Source: Variovorax sp. PAMC28562
Lineage (GTDB): Bacteria; Pseudomonadota; Gammaproteobacteria; Burkholderiales; Burkholderiaceae_C
Direction of reading: 5' to 3'
DNA: 64,000 nucleotides
Assembly (NCBI RefSeq): GCF_014303735.1
Contig: NZ_CP060296.1
Coordinates: 693,501 to 757,500 of the forward strand
Part shown: piece by piece, positions 44,238-51,833 of the stretch
Layout: each line of letters begins with the position of its first letter
How positions within the stretch are numbered: the first letter of the stretch is position 1
Program-made: the position numbers and the translations under genes
The notes under the pieces: generated by a model
The model's input: the letters and a program-made list of their open reading frames with translations, nothing else
Database searches by the model: none
Told to the model about the DNA's origin: nothing

Positions 44238-44863
44238 TCCATGTGGTGTTGTGCGACGACCATGCCGTCGTGCGCAGAGGTATCAGGGACACGCTATCGG
44301 AAGCGGTCGATATCAAGGTGACGGGCGAGGCGGGCGGCTATGCCGAACTGCGCGAGCTTCTTCGATCCACGGTGTGCGACGTGCTATTGCTCGATCTCAG
44401 CATGCCCGGCCGCGGTGGGCTCGAAGTGCTGACCGGCCTGACCGAAACCGACTCACCGATCAAGGTGCTGGTGGTGTCGATGTTCCCGGCCGACCAGTAC
44501 GCGATCCGTTGTCTGCGCGCTGGCGCCAAGGGCTATGTGAGCAAGGCCGGCGACCCCGACGAGTTGATCTCGGCGACGCGCACTGTCGCGCAAGGCCGCA
44601 AGTACGTCACCGCTGAAGTCGCACAGATGCTGGCCGACTCGGTGGCTCGGCCGGCACTCGAAGCGGCACATGCTGCACTGTCGGAACGCGAGCTGCAGAC
44701 CCTCATCAAGATCGCATCGGGCCAGCGACTTTCGGACATCGCGGAAGAGCTGATGCTGAGTCCCAAGACGGTGAGCGTGTACCGCACGCGGGTGATGGAA
44801 AAGCTCGGGTTGCCGACGAATGCGGCGTTGACGGTCTATGCGATTCGGAACAATTTGATTTAG
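44234..44863 (+). CDS. NarL/FixJ-family response regulator
   Basis: A 209-residue regulator. The receiver has the acidic pair in VVLCDDHAVVRRGIRD, phospho-acceptor Asp54 in VLLLDLSMPGRGGLEVL, the Thr/Ser position in VLVVSMFPADQYAIRC and Lys in GYVSKAGDPDELI. The LuxR-type helix-turn-helix is LSERELQTLIKIASGQRLSD followed by LMLSPKTVSVYRTRVMEKL. It is coupled to the upstream kinase. Its stop shares bases with the convergent antitoxin stop (TTAG at 44860-44863). Confidence 0.95.
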   Translation: MIHVVLCDDHAVVRRGIRDTLSEAVDIKVTGEAGGYAELRELLRSTVCDVLLLDLSMPGRGGLEVLTGLTETDSPIKVLVVSMFPADQYAIRCLRAGAKGYVSKAGDPDELISATRTVAQGRKYVTAEVAQMLADSVARPALEAAHAALSERELQTLIKIASGQRLSDIAEELMLSPKTVSVYRTRVMEKLGLPTNAALTVYAIRNNLI

Positions 44864-45162
44864 GCGACCGGCTTGGCCCCAACCGGCACTGCATGCAGCC
44901 GGATACCAAGGGCTCCGACGACGCGAAGAATGGTCGCGAACTCGGGATTTCCAGAAGGCGAGAGCGCCTTATACAGACTCTCTCTCCCGAGGCCAGTTTC
45001 GCGAGCGAGCTGTGACATGCCTTTGGAACGCGCGATGTCGCCCAACGCTGCGGCAACGAGCGATGCATCGCCTTCTTCAAGCGCCGCTTCAAGATAGGCC
45101 GCCATCTCTTCATCGGTCTGAAGATGTTCGGCGGGATCCCATATACGAGTCGTCTTGGTCAT
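44860..45162 (-). CDS. HigA-type antitoxin (putative addiction module antidote, COG3636 group)
   Basis: A 100-residue helix-turn-helix protein: DEEMAAYLEAALEEGDASLV, the DNA-binding part IARSKGMSQLARETGLGRES, then LYKALSPSGNPEFATILRVV and GALGIRLHAVPV. This is the standard layout of antidotes paired with short RelE-fold toxins. ATG overlaps the toxin stop (ATGA). In this family the toxin gene comes first and the antitoxin often represses the operon. Its stop overlaps that of the convergent response regulator. Confidence 0.9.
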   Translation of the reverse strand: MTKTTRIWDPAEHLQTDEEMAAYLEAALEEGDASLVAAALGDIARSKGMSQLARETGLGRESLYKALSPSGNPEFATILRVVGALGIRLHAVPVGAKPVA

Positions 45163-45461
45163 ATTTGCTCCGCGTAATGACGCGCCAGTTGCTTGGCTTT
45201 CTTGATGTCACGTGCTTGCGTGGACTTGTCACCGCCAACCAGCAGTAAGACATAGTGACCCCGATGCTGCACGAGGTAGACCCTGTAGCCCGGGCCATAG
45301 TCGATCTTCAGCTCTGAAACACCTTCTCCAACAGGTTCGACAGATCCCAGGTTTCCGAGCGACAGGCGTCGAATTCGAATGTCCACACGAGCACGTGACG
45401 TTCGATCTTTCAGCGACGCGAACCACTTTTCGTATTCAGGTGTTTGGCGAACTTCGATCAA
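45159..45461 (-). CDS. RelE/HigB-type toxin
   Basis: A 100-residue RelE/ParE-fold toxin of the short HigB-like group: EVRQTPEYEKWFASLKDRTS, RARVDIRIRRLSLGNLGSVE, then the conserved VSELKIDYGPGYRVYLVQH and VLLLVGGDKSTQARDI. Such toxins cut mRNA on the ribosome. No ATG is available; TTG at 45461 gives the usual start (IEVRQTPEY), and TTG at 45467 is also possible. No ribosome binding site is seen, and a palindrome sits immediately upstream, so low or leaderless translation is possible. Confidence 0.9.
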   Translation of the reverse strand: MIEVRQTPEYEKWFASLKDRTSRARVDIRIRRLSLGNLGSVEPVGEGVSELKIDYGPGYRVYLVQHRGHYVLLLVGGDKSTQARDIKKAKQLARHYAEQI

Positions 45462-45469
45462 GCGCAAAC

Positions 45470-45487
45470 TGTATCACATGAGATACA
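45470..45487. promoter_or_regulatory. Palindrome at the start of the toxin-antitoxin operon, likely operator
   Basis: TGTATC (45470-45475) and GATACA (45482-45487) flank ACATGA, giving an 18-base near-perfect palindrome centred on CATG. It lies two to eight bases before the toxin start codon, where an autoregulating antitoxin would bind and where a promoter -10 could overlap. Confidence 0.5.
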
Positions 45488-45510
45488 AAAGAATGGCCTC
45501 GGGGAGCACC

Positions 45511-46269
45511 CTACATCCGCGCCATCATCTGCTCCATCAGCATCAACAACGGCTGCTCCATCATCGGCAGCGTCAACGTGATGCCGACCAGCCCGGCCAC
45601 CAGCGTCACCGGAAAGCCGATCGCGTAGATGTTCATCTGCGGCGCGACGCGTGAAATGACGCCGAGCACGAGGTTGGTGAAGAGCAGCAAGCCGATCATC
45701 GGCAGCGCGATCCAGAGCGCGCTCGCGAACAGCTCGGTGCCCAGCTCGTGAATGCGCATGCGGCCCATCGCCTGCATGAAGCTGCCGCCAATCGGGAAGG
45801 CGTCGAAGCTCTTCATCACCGCCATGACGATGGTGAGATGGCCGTTGATTGCGATGAACAGCAGTGTGGCGATGTTGCCGAGGAAGCTCGACACCGCACT
45901 GGTCTGCGCGTTGCTCATCGGATTGAAGAACGACGCGAAGTTCAGGCCCATCTGCAGGCCGACCAACTCGCCCGCCAATTCGACCGCGGTGAATACCAGC
46001 CGCACGGTAAAGCCGATCGCCATGCCGATGCCGACCTGCTGGATCAGCGTGCCGAGCATCGCGACGCTGTCGAGCGCGACCATCGGCTGGCCTTGCAAGG
46101 TGGGCTGCGCGCACAGCGCGATCAGGAAGGCGAGGCCGATGCGCGCGCGAATGGGAATGGCGCGCGTAGAGAAGAGCGGCGCGGTAGTGAAGAGCCCGAG
46201 CACGCGCAGGAACGGCCAGAGCACCGGCGTGATCCAGCCCATGAGCTGGGCTTCGGTGAAGGTCAACAC
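45511..46269 (-). CDS. fliR: Flagellar export apparatus protein FliR
   Basis: An inner-membrane protein of the flagellar type III export gate. The 252-residue sequence begins LTFTEAQLMGWITPVLWPFL, has APLFSTRAIPIRARIGLAFL, the conserved FTAVELAGELVGLQMGLNFA and about six membrane segments. The start codon is GTG one base after the fliQ stop. It is the last gene of the fliLMNOPQR operon; flhB, often next, is not here. Confidence 0.96.
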   Translation of the reverse strand: MLTFTEAQLMGWITPVLWPFLRVLGLFTTAPLFSTRAIPIRARIGLAFLIALCAQPTLQGQPMVALDSVAMLGTLIQQVGIGMAIGFTVRLVFTAVELAGELVGLQMGLNFASFFNPMSNAQTSAVSSFLGNIATLLFIAINGHLTIVMAVMKSFDAFPIGGSFMQAMGRMRIHELGTELFASALWIALPMIGLLLFTNLVLGVISRVAPQMNIYAIGFPVTLVAGLVGITLTLPMMEQPLLMLMEQMMARM

Positions 46270-46270
46270 C

Positions 46271-46540
46271 CTACAAGACCATCTGCGGAATCGATTCGAT
46301 CGTGCGGCGGATGTAGTCGACCAGCGTGTTGAGCATCCACGGGCCGGCGATGGCGAACACGGCCACGGCGGCGATCAGCTTGGGCACGAAAGCCAGCGTG
46401 GCTTCATGAATCTGCGTGATCGCCTGGAAGATGCTGACCAGCAAACCGACGGCCAGCACCGCGAGCAGCACGGGCAGCGATACGGTGAGCAGCAGGACCA
46501 GTGCTTCCTGGCCGATGGTCAATGCGGTTTGTGCGTTCAT
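46271..46540 (-). CDS. fliQ: Flagellar biosynthetic protein FliQ
   Basis: An 89-residue export-gate protein with two membrane helices. Typical features are QEALVLLLTVSLPVLLAVL, LLVSIFQAITQIHEATLAFV and PKLIAAVAVFAIAGPWML. With FliP and FliR it forms the export core (about five FliP, four FliQ, one FliR in known structures). It is 22 bases after fliP. Confidence 0.97.
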   Translation of the reverse strand: MNAQTALTIGQEALVLLLTVSLPVLLAVLAVGLLVSIFQAITQIHEATLAFVPKLIAAVAVFAIAGPWMLNTLVDYIRRTIESIPQMVL

Positions 46541-46562
46541 GGGGGCTCTGCCTCTATCTTCG

Positions 46563-47342
46563 CTACTGCACGAAGCTGGCGGCCAGCGAACCGATCAGCA
46601 GGTTCCATCCATCGGCCAGCACGAACAGCATGAGCTTGAACGGCAAGGCGACGAGCACCGGCGACAACATCATCATGCCGAGCGACATCAGGATGCTCGA
46701 AACCACGATGTCGATGACCAGAAAAGGAATGAAGATCATGAAGCCGATCTGGAAGGCCGACTTCAACTCGCTCGTGGCGAAGGCCGGGATCAGCACGCGG
46801 ATCGGCGCGGTCTCGGCAGTCACGTCGGCGGGCAACTTGGCAAGCCGCGCGAACAGCGCGAAGTCCGACTGCCGCGTCTGCTTGAGCATGAACTCACGCA
46901 TCGGCGCTTCTGCCTTGCCGAGAGCCGCCTCGAACTGCAGCGTGTTGTTGGTGTACGGCACATAGGCTTCGCTGTAGACCCGGTCGATGGTCGGACCCAT
47001 CACGAAGAAAGTCAAAAAGAGCGAGAGCCCGACCACCACCTGGTTGGGCGGTGCCGACTGCGTGCCGAGCGCCTGCCGCAAGAGCGACAGCACGATCACG
47101 ATGCGGGTGAAGCCGGTCATCATCAACAAGATGGCGGGCAGGAAAGAGAGAGCGGTGAAGAACAGCAGCGTCTGCACCGGCACCGAGTAACTCGTGCCAC
47201 CGGCACCCGTGCCGATGACCAGCGGCAACTGACCACCCTGCCCCGTCGCTTGCGCAAAGACCGAGGGCGCAACGGCACTCAGGCCGAGTGCGACCAGTGC
47301 GCCGATCCATGCAGGGCGACGCTTGCTCCGGGCGTCAGACAT
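46563..47342 (-). CDS. fliP: Flagellar biosynthetic protein FliP
   Basis: The main pore protein of the flagellar export gate. The 259-residue precursor has a signal peptide (ALVALGLSAVAPSVFA), then LLFFTALSFLPAILLMMTGF, RIVIVLSLLRQALGTQSAPP, GLSLFLTFFVMGPTID and IPFLVIDIVVSSILMSLGMM, all conserved. The ATG at 47342 overlaps fliO by eight bases and was preferred to an upstream in-frame start at 47387 because it gives a normal signal peptide. Confidence 0.97.
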   Translation of the reverse strand: MSDARSKRRPAWIGALVALGLSAVAPSVFAQATGQGGQLPLVIGTGAGGTSYSVPVQTLLFFTALSFLPAILLMMTGFTRIVIVLSLLRQALGTQSAPPNQVVVGLSLFLTFFVMGPTIDRVYSEAYVPYTNNTLQFEAALGKAEAPMREFMLKQTRQSDFALFARLAKLPADVTAETAPIRVLIPAFATSELKSAFQIGFMIFIPFLVIDIVVSSILMSLGMMMLSPVLVALPFKLMLFVLADGWNLLIGSLAASFVQ

Positions 47343-47631
47343 CGATGGCGTCCTGCGTTGCGTGAACCGGATTGGCCGGCAGCACATGCAGGCAATTGAT
47401 CGACTGCCCCGTCACGCCCAGTACGAGCCAGGTGCGCGCACCTTGAGGTCCGACTTCGAGCGTGACCACGCGTTGCTGCGGCCCGACCACGACGGTCGAC
47501 AGCAGCTTCGACGCCTCGCCATCGACCATGCCGGAAGCGCCGTGCCGCCGCGCCTGCAGACGACGCAGCAGGTAGGGCGCGCAGGCGAGCAGTGCCAGGA
47601 ACAGCACGACGGTGAAAAGGCTTTGTGCCAT
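47335..47631 (-). CDS. fliO: Flagellar biosynthetic protein FliO
   Basis: A 98-residue protein with one N-terminal membrane segment (FTVVLFLALLACAPYLL) and a short cytoplasmic beta domain (KLLSTVVVGPQQRVVTLEVG, WLVLGVTGQSINCLHVL) as in FliO/FliZ proteins, which stabilise FliP during assembly. Sequence conservation in FliO is low, and position between fliN and fliP supports the call. Confidence 0.92.
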   Translation of the reverse strand: MAQSLFTVVLFLALLACAPYLLRRLQARRHGASGMVDGEASKLLSTVVVGPQQRVVTLEVGPQGARTWLVLGVTGQSINCLHVLPANPVHATQDAIDV

Positions 47632-47653
47632 CGACTCGATCCGTTGCTTTTTT

Positions 47654-48028
47654 TCAGGCGCGATGCACGCGACGGAGCCGTTCGGCCGGCGTCACCACAT
47701 CGGTCAGGCGGATGCCGAACTTGTTGTTGACCACCACGACTTCGCCTTGCGCGACCAGGTAGCCGTTGACCAGCACGTCCATCGGATCACCGGCCATGGC
47801 ATCGAGCTCGACGATGGAGCCTTGCGCCAGTTGCAGCACCTGCTTGATCGGCACTTTCTTCCGGCCGAGCTCGACCGACAACTGCACCGGGATGTCGAGC
47901 ACGCGCTGGATGTCGTTGAGCGGCGCACTGCTCGCGGCGCTGCTCATGCCTTCGGGGCGGGCCTCGAGTGCTTCGGCCCAGTCGGCACCGGAAGCGGAGG
48001 GAGAGATGGTCTGTTCTTCAATGGACAT
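47654..48028 (-). CDS. fliN: Flagellar motor switch protein FliN
   Basis: A 124-residue C-ring protein with the SpoA domain: NDIQRVLDIPVQLSVELGRK, VPIKQVLQLAQGSIVELD, DPMDVLVNGYLVAQGEVVVV and NNKFGIRLTDVVTPAERL. The N-terminal 45 residues are a variable linker. ATG at 48028 overlaps fliM by 11 bases; longer in-frame starts upstream fall inside fliM and were rejected. Confidence 0.97.
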   Translation of the reverse strand: MSIEEQTISPSASGADWAEALEARPEGMSSAASSAPLNDIQRVLDIPVQLSVELGRKKVPIKQVLQLAQGSIVELDAMAGDPMDVLVNGYLVAQGEVVVVNNKFGIRLTDVVTPAERLRRVHRA

Positions 48029-49013
48029 GAGAGCCTCCGAGCCAGTGCGCGCTGTCGCTTCGCACACATTCGTCGATGCGCAAGGCGTAGCGCGCGTTGT
48101 GGGTGCCGTAATGGCAGGCGAAAACAGGGGTTCCGTCGACCGCTGCGACGATGCGCGAGGCGCGTTCGAGCGGAATGAAATCACCGGGCTTCATCGCGAG
48201 CAACTGGCCCACGGTGAGTTCGGGTTGGGCCAGTTCGGCCGTGAGCGTGACCTCCGCCGCCTGGATCTCGCGCGTCAGCTGCGTGACCCAGCGTCGGTCT
48301 TCTGCGATGGCGTCGGCCTGCTGTGCGCCGTAGAGCATGTCGCGCACCGGGTCGAGCACCGCCCACGGTTTGCAGATGCGAATCGCGCCCTTCAGTTCAC
48401 CAAAGGTGATCTGCAAGGTGGTCACCAGCACCAGGTCGGCCGGTGCCGCGACATTGACGAAGCGGGGGTGCGTTTCCGAGCGCTGAAATTCGAGCTCGAG
48501 CGGATAGACGCCCTTCCAGGCCTTGGCGTATTCGGTGCAAACCAGGGTGAGCAGTCGCTGGATCACGCGCTGTTCCGTCGGCGAAAAATCGCGGCCGTCG
48601 AACGGCGCCTGCAACGTGCCGGCGCCACCGTACAACGCATCGACCAGGGCGGAGATCAAGGTGGATTCGCAGACGACCAATCCGCTTCCGCGCAACGGGC
48701 GCAATGCCACCACGCTGAAGTGCACCGGGGCCGGCAGCACTTCGAGGAACTCGGAGAAGCGCTGCACCACCGTCGGCTCGACCGTGATCTCCGGGCTGCG
48801 CCGCGCGAACTGAAAGATGCCGGCGCGCAAATAGCGTTGCATGCGCTCGTTGACGATGTCCAACGTCGGCATCGGCCGGCGCACCATGCGCTCCTGCGCT
48901 GCCATGTCGTATTCGCGGACGATGGCATCGGCCATGCGCTCGACGGTGTCGTCGGGCGCTGCATCTGCCGCGTCTTTCGCAGCATCGGTCGCAGTGTCGA
49001 AAATGTTGTCCAT
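48018..49013 (-). CDS. fliM: Flagellar motor switch protein FliM
   Basis: A 331-residue C-ring protein that receives phosphorylated CheY and sets rotation direction. It has a helical middle domain (ERMQRYLRAGIFQFARRSPE, LDALYGGAGTLQAPFDGRDF, SPTEQRVIQRLLTLVCTEYA) and a C-terminal SpoA domain (VTLTAELAQPELTVGQLLAM). The N-terminal CheY-binding LSQxEIDALL motif is not visible; the start reads MDNIFDTATDAAKDAADAAP, an unusual N-terminus. It follows fliL by 48 bases. Confidence 0.95.
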   Translation of the reverse strand: MDNIFDTATDAAKDAADAAPDDTVERMADAIVREYDMAAQERMVRRPMPTLDIVNERMQRYLRAGIFQFARRSPEITVEPTVVQRFSEFLEVLPAPVHFSVVALRPLRGSGLVVCESTLISALVDALYGGAGTLQAPFDGRDFSPTEQRVIQRLLTLVCTEYAKAWKGVYPLELEFQRSETHPRFVNVAAPADLVLVTTLQITFGELKGAIRICKPWAVLDPVRDMLYGAQQADAIAEDRRWVTQLTREIQAAEVTLTAELAQPELTVGQLLAMKPGDFIPLERASRIVAAVDGTPVFACHYGTHNARYALRIDECVRSDSAHWLGGSHVH

Positions 49014-49061
49014 CGGAAGGCGTGTGCAGTCGAATCGAGTTGTCGGCAGCGAGATGGGCCG

Positions 49062-49694
49062 TTACTGGACGATGAAGCTGGAAAACAGCACGCCCTTGAT
49101 CGGGCTCGGCTCGGCCTTGCGCTTTTTCTTCGCCTTGAGCGGCGCTTCGTCGTCATCTGACTCGGCCACCACCTTGGATTTTTTGACCGGCGCTTCGACT
49201 TCATAGCCCAGCGTGCGCGACAACTCGGCCACGATGTCGGTGGCGAGCTTTTCCTTGCCATCGCGCTTCAACAGTTCTTCCGAGGTGCGCTGCGACACCA
49301 GCATCAGCACGCTGCTGCGAATCGCGGGGAGGTAGGTCTTGATCTTGTCGCCGACCTTTTCGTTTTCGAGGTCGAGCGTCACGCCGATCTGCGCAAAGCG
49401 TTCGCCGCCCGGGTCGGCCAGGTTGACCACCATGTTTTCCAGCGCGAGATAGGTCGGCGCCGCGGCGTGCTCGGACGCGTGCGCAGCCGGCTCTTCGTCG
49501 GCGGCCGCGTGGTTCTTCTTGTTCATGTAGAACCAGCCGCCGGCACCGCCACCGGCCAGCACGAGCGCCGCCACGATGATGAGCAGCATCGACTTTCCCT
49601 TGCGCTTGGGCGCATCGGGGGCCGGAATGGCGGCAGCGGTAGCGGCAGGGGCGGACACGGGAGTTTCCTTCGATTCGTCGGCAGAACGACCCAT
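49062..49694 (-). CDS. fliL: Flagellar basal body-associated protein FliL
   Basis: A 210-residue stator-associated protein with a single membrane segment (MLLIIVAALVLAGGGAGGWF), a periplasmic FliL domain (TYLALENMVVNLADPGGERF, AQIGVTLDLENEKVGDKIKT, YLPAIRSSVLMLVSQRTSEE) and the family ending IKGVLFSSFIVQ. A Lys-rich insert of about 35 residues precedes the end. It is the first gene of the fliLMNOPQR operon, 31 bases after the promoter-like motif at 49726-49760. Confidence 0.95.
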   Translation of the reverse strand: MGRSADESKETPVSAPAATAAAIPAPDAPKRKGKSMLLIIVAALVLAGGGAGGWFYMNKKNHAAADEEPAAHASEHAAAPTYLALENMVVNLADPGGERFAQIGVTLDLENEKVGDKIKTYLPAIRSSVLMLVSQRTSEELLKRDGKEKLATDIVAELSRTLGYEVEAPVKKSKVVAESDDDEAPLKAKKKRKAEPSPIKGVLFSSFIVQ

Positions 49695-49725
49695 CGCGCC
49701 ACGCGCAGCAGGGTCTGCCTGGAAC

Positions 49726-49760
49726 CGATTATTCGGCGCGACCCCCTCGCGCCAAGCCCG
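49726..49760 (-). promoter_or_regulatory. Promoter-like bipartite motif before fliL, shared with fliF
   Basis: On the minus strand the site reads CGGGCTT, 17 bases, CCGAATAATCG. The same two blocks at the same spacing lie before fliF (56693-56727). GAATAAT resembles a -10 element. The likely role is a class II flagellar promoter activated by FlhDC, or a flagellar sigma factor site. Confidence 0.55.
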
Positions 49761-49830
49761 GAAAAAAGGGGGGAAAGCCGCGCTTTAAGGGCGCTTGCCC
49801 CGGCCCGCTGCCCGTAGAGGGCAGAGCAGG

Positions 49831-51327
49831 CTAGACGTAGAGGTCGAGCGCGCGTTCGCTCACTGTGCGCGGCCGTGGGGCTGTCGTCATCGAGGTGTCG
49901 ATGGTCGAAGTCGCGGTGCCGCTGCCGCTGCTTTCAGCGCGCCAGGCCCGCTGCGCATCGCGCGCAGCTTCCTGCTCGGCGCCGCTGCCCGACTGGCCGA
50001 CCGACGAGCCCGAAAGCATCAGCCCCTCGTTGCCCAGCATCTCCTTCAACTGCGGCATCGCGGCGTTCAGCCACTGCCGTGCCTCGGGGTGGTCGCTGCG
50101 AAACGCGACCTGCGCCTCGTTGCCCTGAACCTGCACGCTGACCGAGACCGGCTGGCCGCCCGGCAGATCGAGCTTGAGTTCGGCGCCCTGGCTGCGGTGC
50201 GCCATCCACCAACTCACCTGATCGACCATGCGCTCAATGAACTCGGCGCTGCCAGCGCCTGCGTTGGCCGCTGCCGCTGCGGCATCGGTCGTCGCAGTCG
50301 ATGACGATGCACTGCCGGTGGCGTCGAAGCCCACTGACACGGCGCTGGCCGCGGGGGTCGATGCGTCGCCAGGACGCTCGATGCGACGCCAGGGCGACGC
50401 ACCCTCGCCCGGAATGCTGGCGGCTGCCGCCTGCGCAAGCGCGACGGTTTCGGCCGCTGGCGTCGCGGTGGCGGACACCGCGACACGACTGGCAGCAGCA
50501 GCGTCGGTCGACGCCGCTGCTGCGGCAGTCGCTGCCGTCGAGTTGGGGATGCGCGGCGTCGACGCGTCCTGTGTCGTTGCAGTGCGCGAGAGGTCTTTGA
50601 CACCGTCTTTCTTGCCGCCGGTGCGATCGAGCAAGGCGACACCGAGCGCGGCCGAATGCGAGTCGACCGTGCCCGTGTCCTTGACGGTTCCGACGTTCTT
50701 GACGGTTCCGGTGGAATTCACGGTTTCGGGCAGTGCGACGGCCTTTGCAACTGCGCTCCTGCCATCACCCGTCAGGCCGGCGACCGTACTGTCGGGCAGC
50801 GTCGTTGCGCCGCCCCGGCCCGGCGCGCTCGACAAGCCGTTGCCCGCTTGCTGGGCCAGGGCCATTGCAGCCGAGCCGGCATCGAGCGCCGACGATGCGC
50901 TCACGGCGTTCAGATTGCTTTGCGCCAGCAGCAGTGCCGACGCATCGGCGGCCGGCGTCGGCGCGGTCGGTGCCGCGTTGTCAACTGCATTGGTTGCCGC
51001 GTTGCCGACCGCATCAGCCGACGCAGTTGAGGCAGCTGAAGCAGCATCACGCCGATCGGCTTTATCGCGATCGGCGGCTGCAGATGCGGCGTCGGACGGA
51101 GATGCAGTGTCGGCAGTGGCGCCCTGCTCTCCGCTGCGGTCCGCGCCACCGTTCGATTGCGCTGGCCTCGACGCTGCCATCGCGTCCGCGCTCGGCTCCC
51201 GATCGGCCGAAGCCAGCGCCGCCGCAAAGCTGCTCACGCCGTCCGCCTTGTCGTTCGAACCCGATCGTCCTCGCGCTGCGCCGGACGCCGCCGGCACCTC
51301 GTTGCTGCGTGCAATTTCGATCGCCAT
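49831..51327 (-). CDS. fliK: Flagellar hook-length control protein FliK
   Basis: A 498-residue molecular ruler. The first 380 residues are low-complexity, Ala/Ser/Thr/Asp-rich, typical of the FliK ruler segment. The C-terminal Flg_hook domain is clear: WWMAHRSQGAELKLDLPGGQ, PVSVSVQVQGNEAQVAFRSD and HPEARQWLNAAMPQLKEMLG. It switches export from hook to filament proteins. GGAGG lies before the ATG, and the ATG overlaps the fliJ stop (TGATG). It is the last gene of the fliF operon. Confidence 0.95.
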   Translation of the reverse strand: MAIEIARSNEVPAASGAARGRSGSNDKADGVSSFAAALASADREPSADAMAASRPAQSNGGADRSGEQGATADTASPSDAASAAADRDKADRRDAASAASTASADAVGNAATNAVDNAAPTAPTPAADASALLLAQSNLNAVSASSALDAGSAAMALAQQAGNGLSSAPGRGGATTLPDSTVAGLTGDGRSAVAKAVALPETVNSTGTVKNVGTVKDTGTVDSHSAALGVALLDRTGGKKDGVKDLSRTATTQDASTPRIPNSTAATAAAAASTDAAAASRVAVSATATPAAETVALAQAAAASIPGEGASPWRRIERPGDASTPAASAVSVGFDATGSASSSTATTDAAAAAANAGAGSAEFIERMVDQVSWWMAHRSQGAELKLDLPGGQPVSVSVQVQGNEAQVAFRSDHPEARQWLNAAMPQLKEMLGNEGLMLSGSSVGQSGSGAEQEAARDAQRAWRAESSGSGTATSTIDTSMTTAPRPRTVSERALDLYV

Positions 51328-51785
51328 CAAAGACCTCCCATGACGCCGCCGGCAAGGCGACGGTATTGCAATGCCGCCTGCTCGTCCGACACCTTCTGCT
51401 CGCGACGATCGGTCAAGCGACGTTGTTCAGCTTCGCGCTTGGCATGCAGCTGCACCAGACTTTCGCGGCGCGTTTCTGCCACGCGCATGCGGTCGGCCAT
51501 CAGCGCGACCTGGTTCACCTGTTGCGTCACCGCGCTCTTCTGCAAGCCGATGGCGTGCGTCAGGCGCTCCATGAACTGGTAGTGATGCGCCATGATTTCC
51601 GGCGTCACCCGCGCGGACTGCACCTGCCATCGCGTCATCGTTTCCTGCGCGTAGGTTTCGAGCTGATCGAGCTGCACCTGCGTCGCGAGCCATCCCTGGC
51701 GCGCTTGCGCCAGGCGCTGCGCCGCGGCATCACGTTCGCTCGTGGCCAGAGACACGGCGGTCTGCAAGGCACTCAGGTTCGACAT
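51327..51785 (-). CDS. fliJ: Flagellar export protein FliJ
   Basis: A 152-residue, almost wholly helical coiled-coil protein that sits in the FliI ATPase ring and works as an export escort. The sequence is rich in Gln, Arg, Ala and Glu (AAQRLAQARQGWLATQVQLD, VAETRRESLVQLHAKREAEQ). Conservation is low in this family; gene position between fliI and fliK confirms the call. Confidence 0.93.
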   Translation of the reverse strand: MSNLSALQTAVSLATSERDAAAQRLAQARQGWLATQVQLDQLETYAQETMTRWQVQSARVTPEIMAHHYQFMERLTHAIGLQKSAVTQQVNQVALMADRMRVAETRRESLVQLHAKREAEQRRLTDRREQKVSDEQAALQYRRLAGGVMGGL

Positions 51786-51833
51786 GGTTGGGCTTTCTGA
51801 ATCTTGAAGGTGATATCGGACGAATCCTGGGCA

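Noticed and set aside
49808..49824. CTGCCC/GGGCAG hairpin after fliK as a terminator
   Set aside because: No T-tract follows on the minus strand, and the stem is only six bases; it may be incidental.
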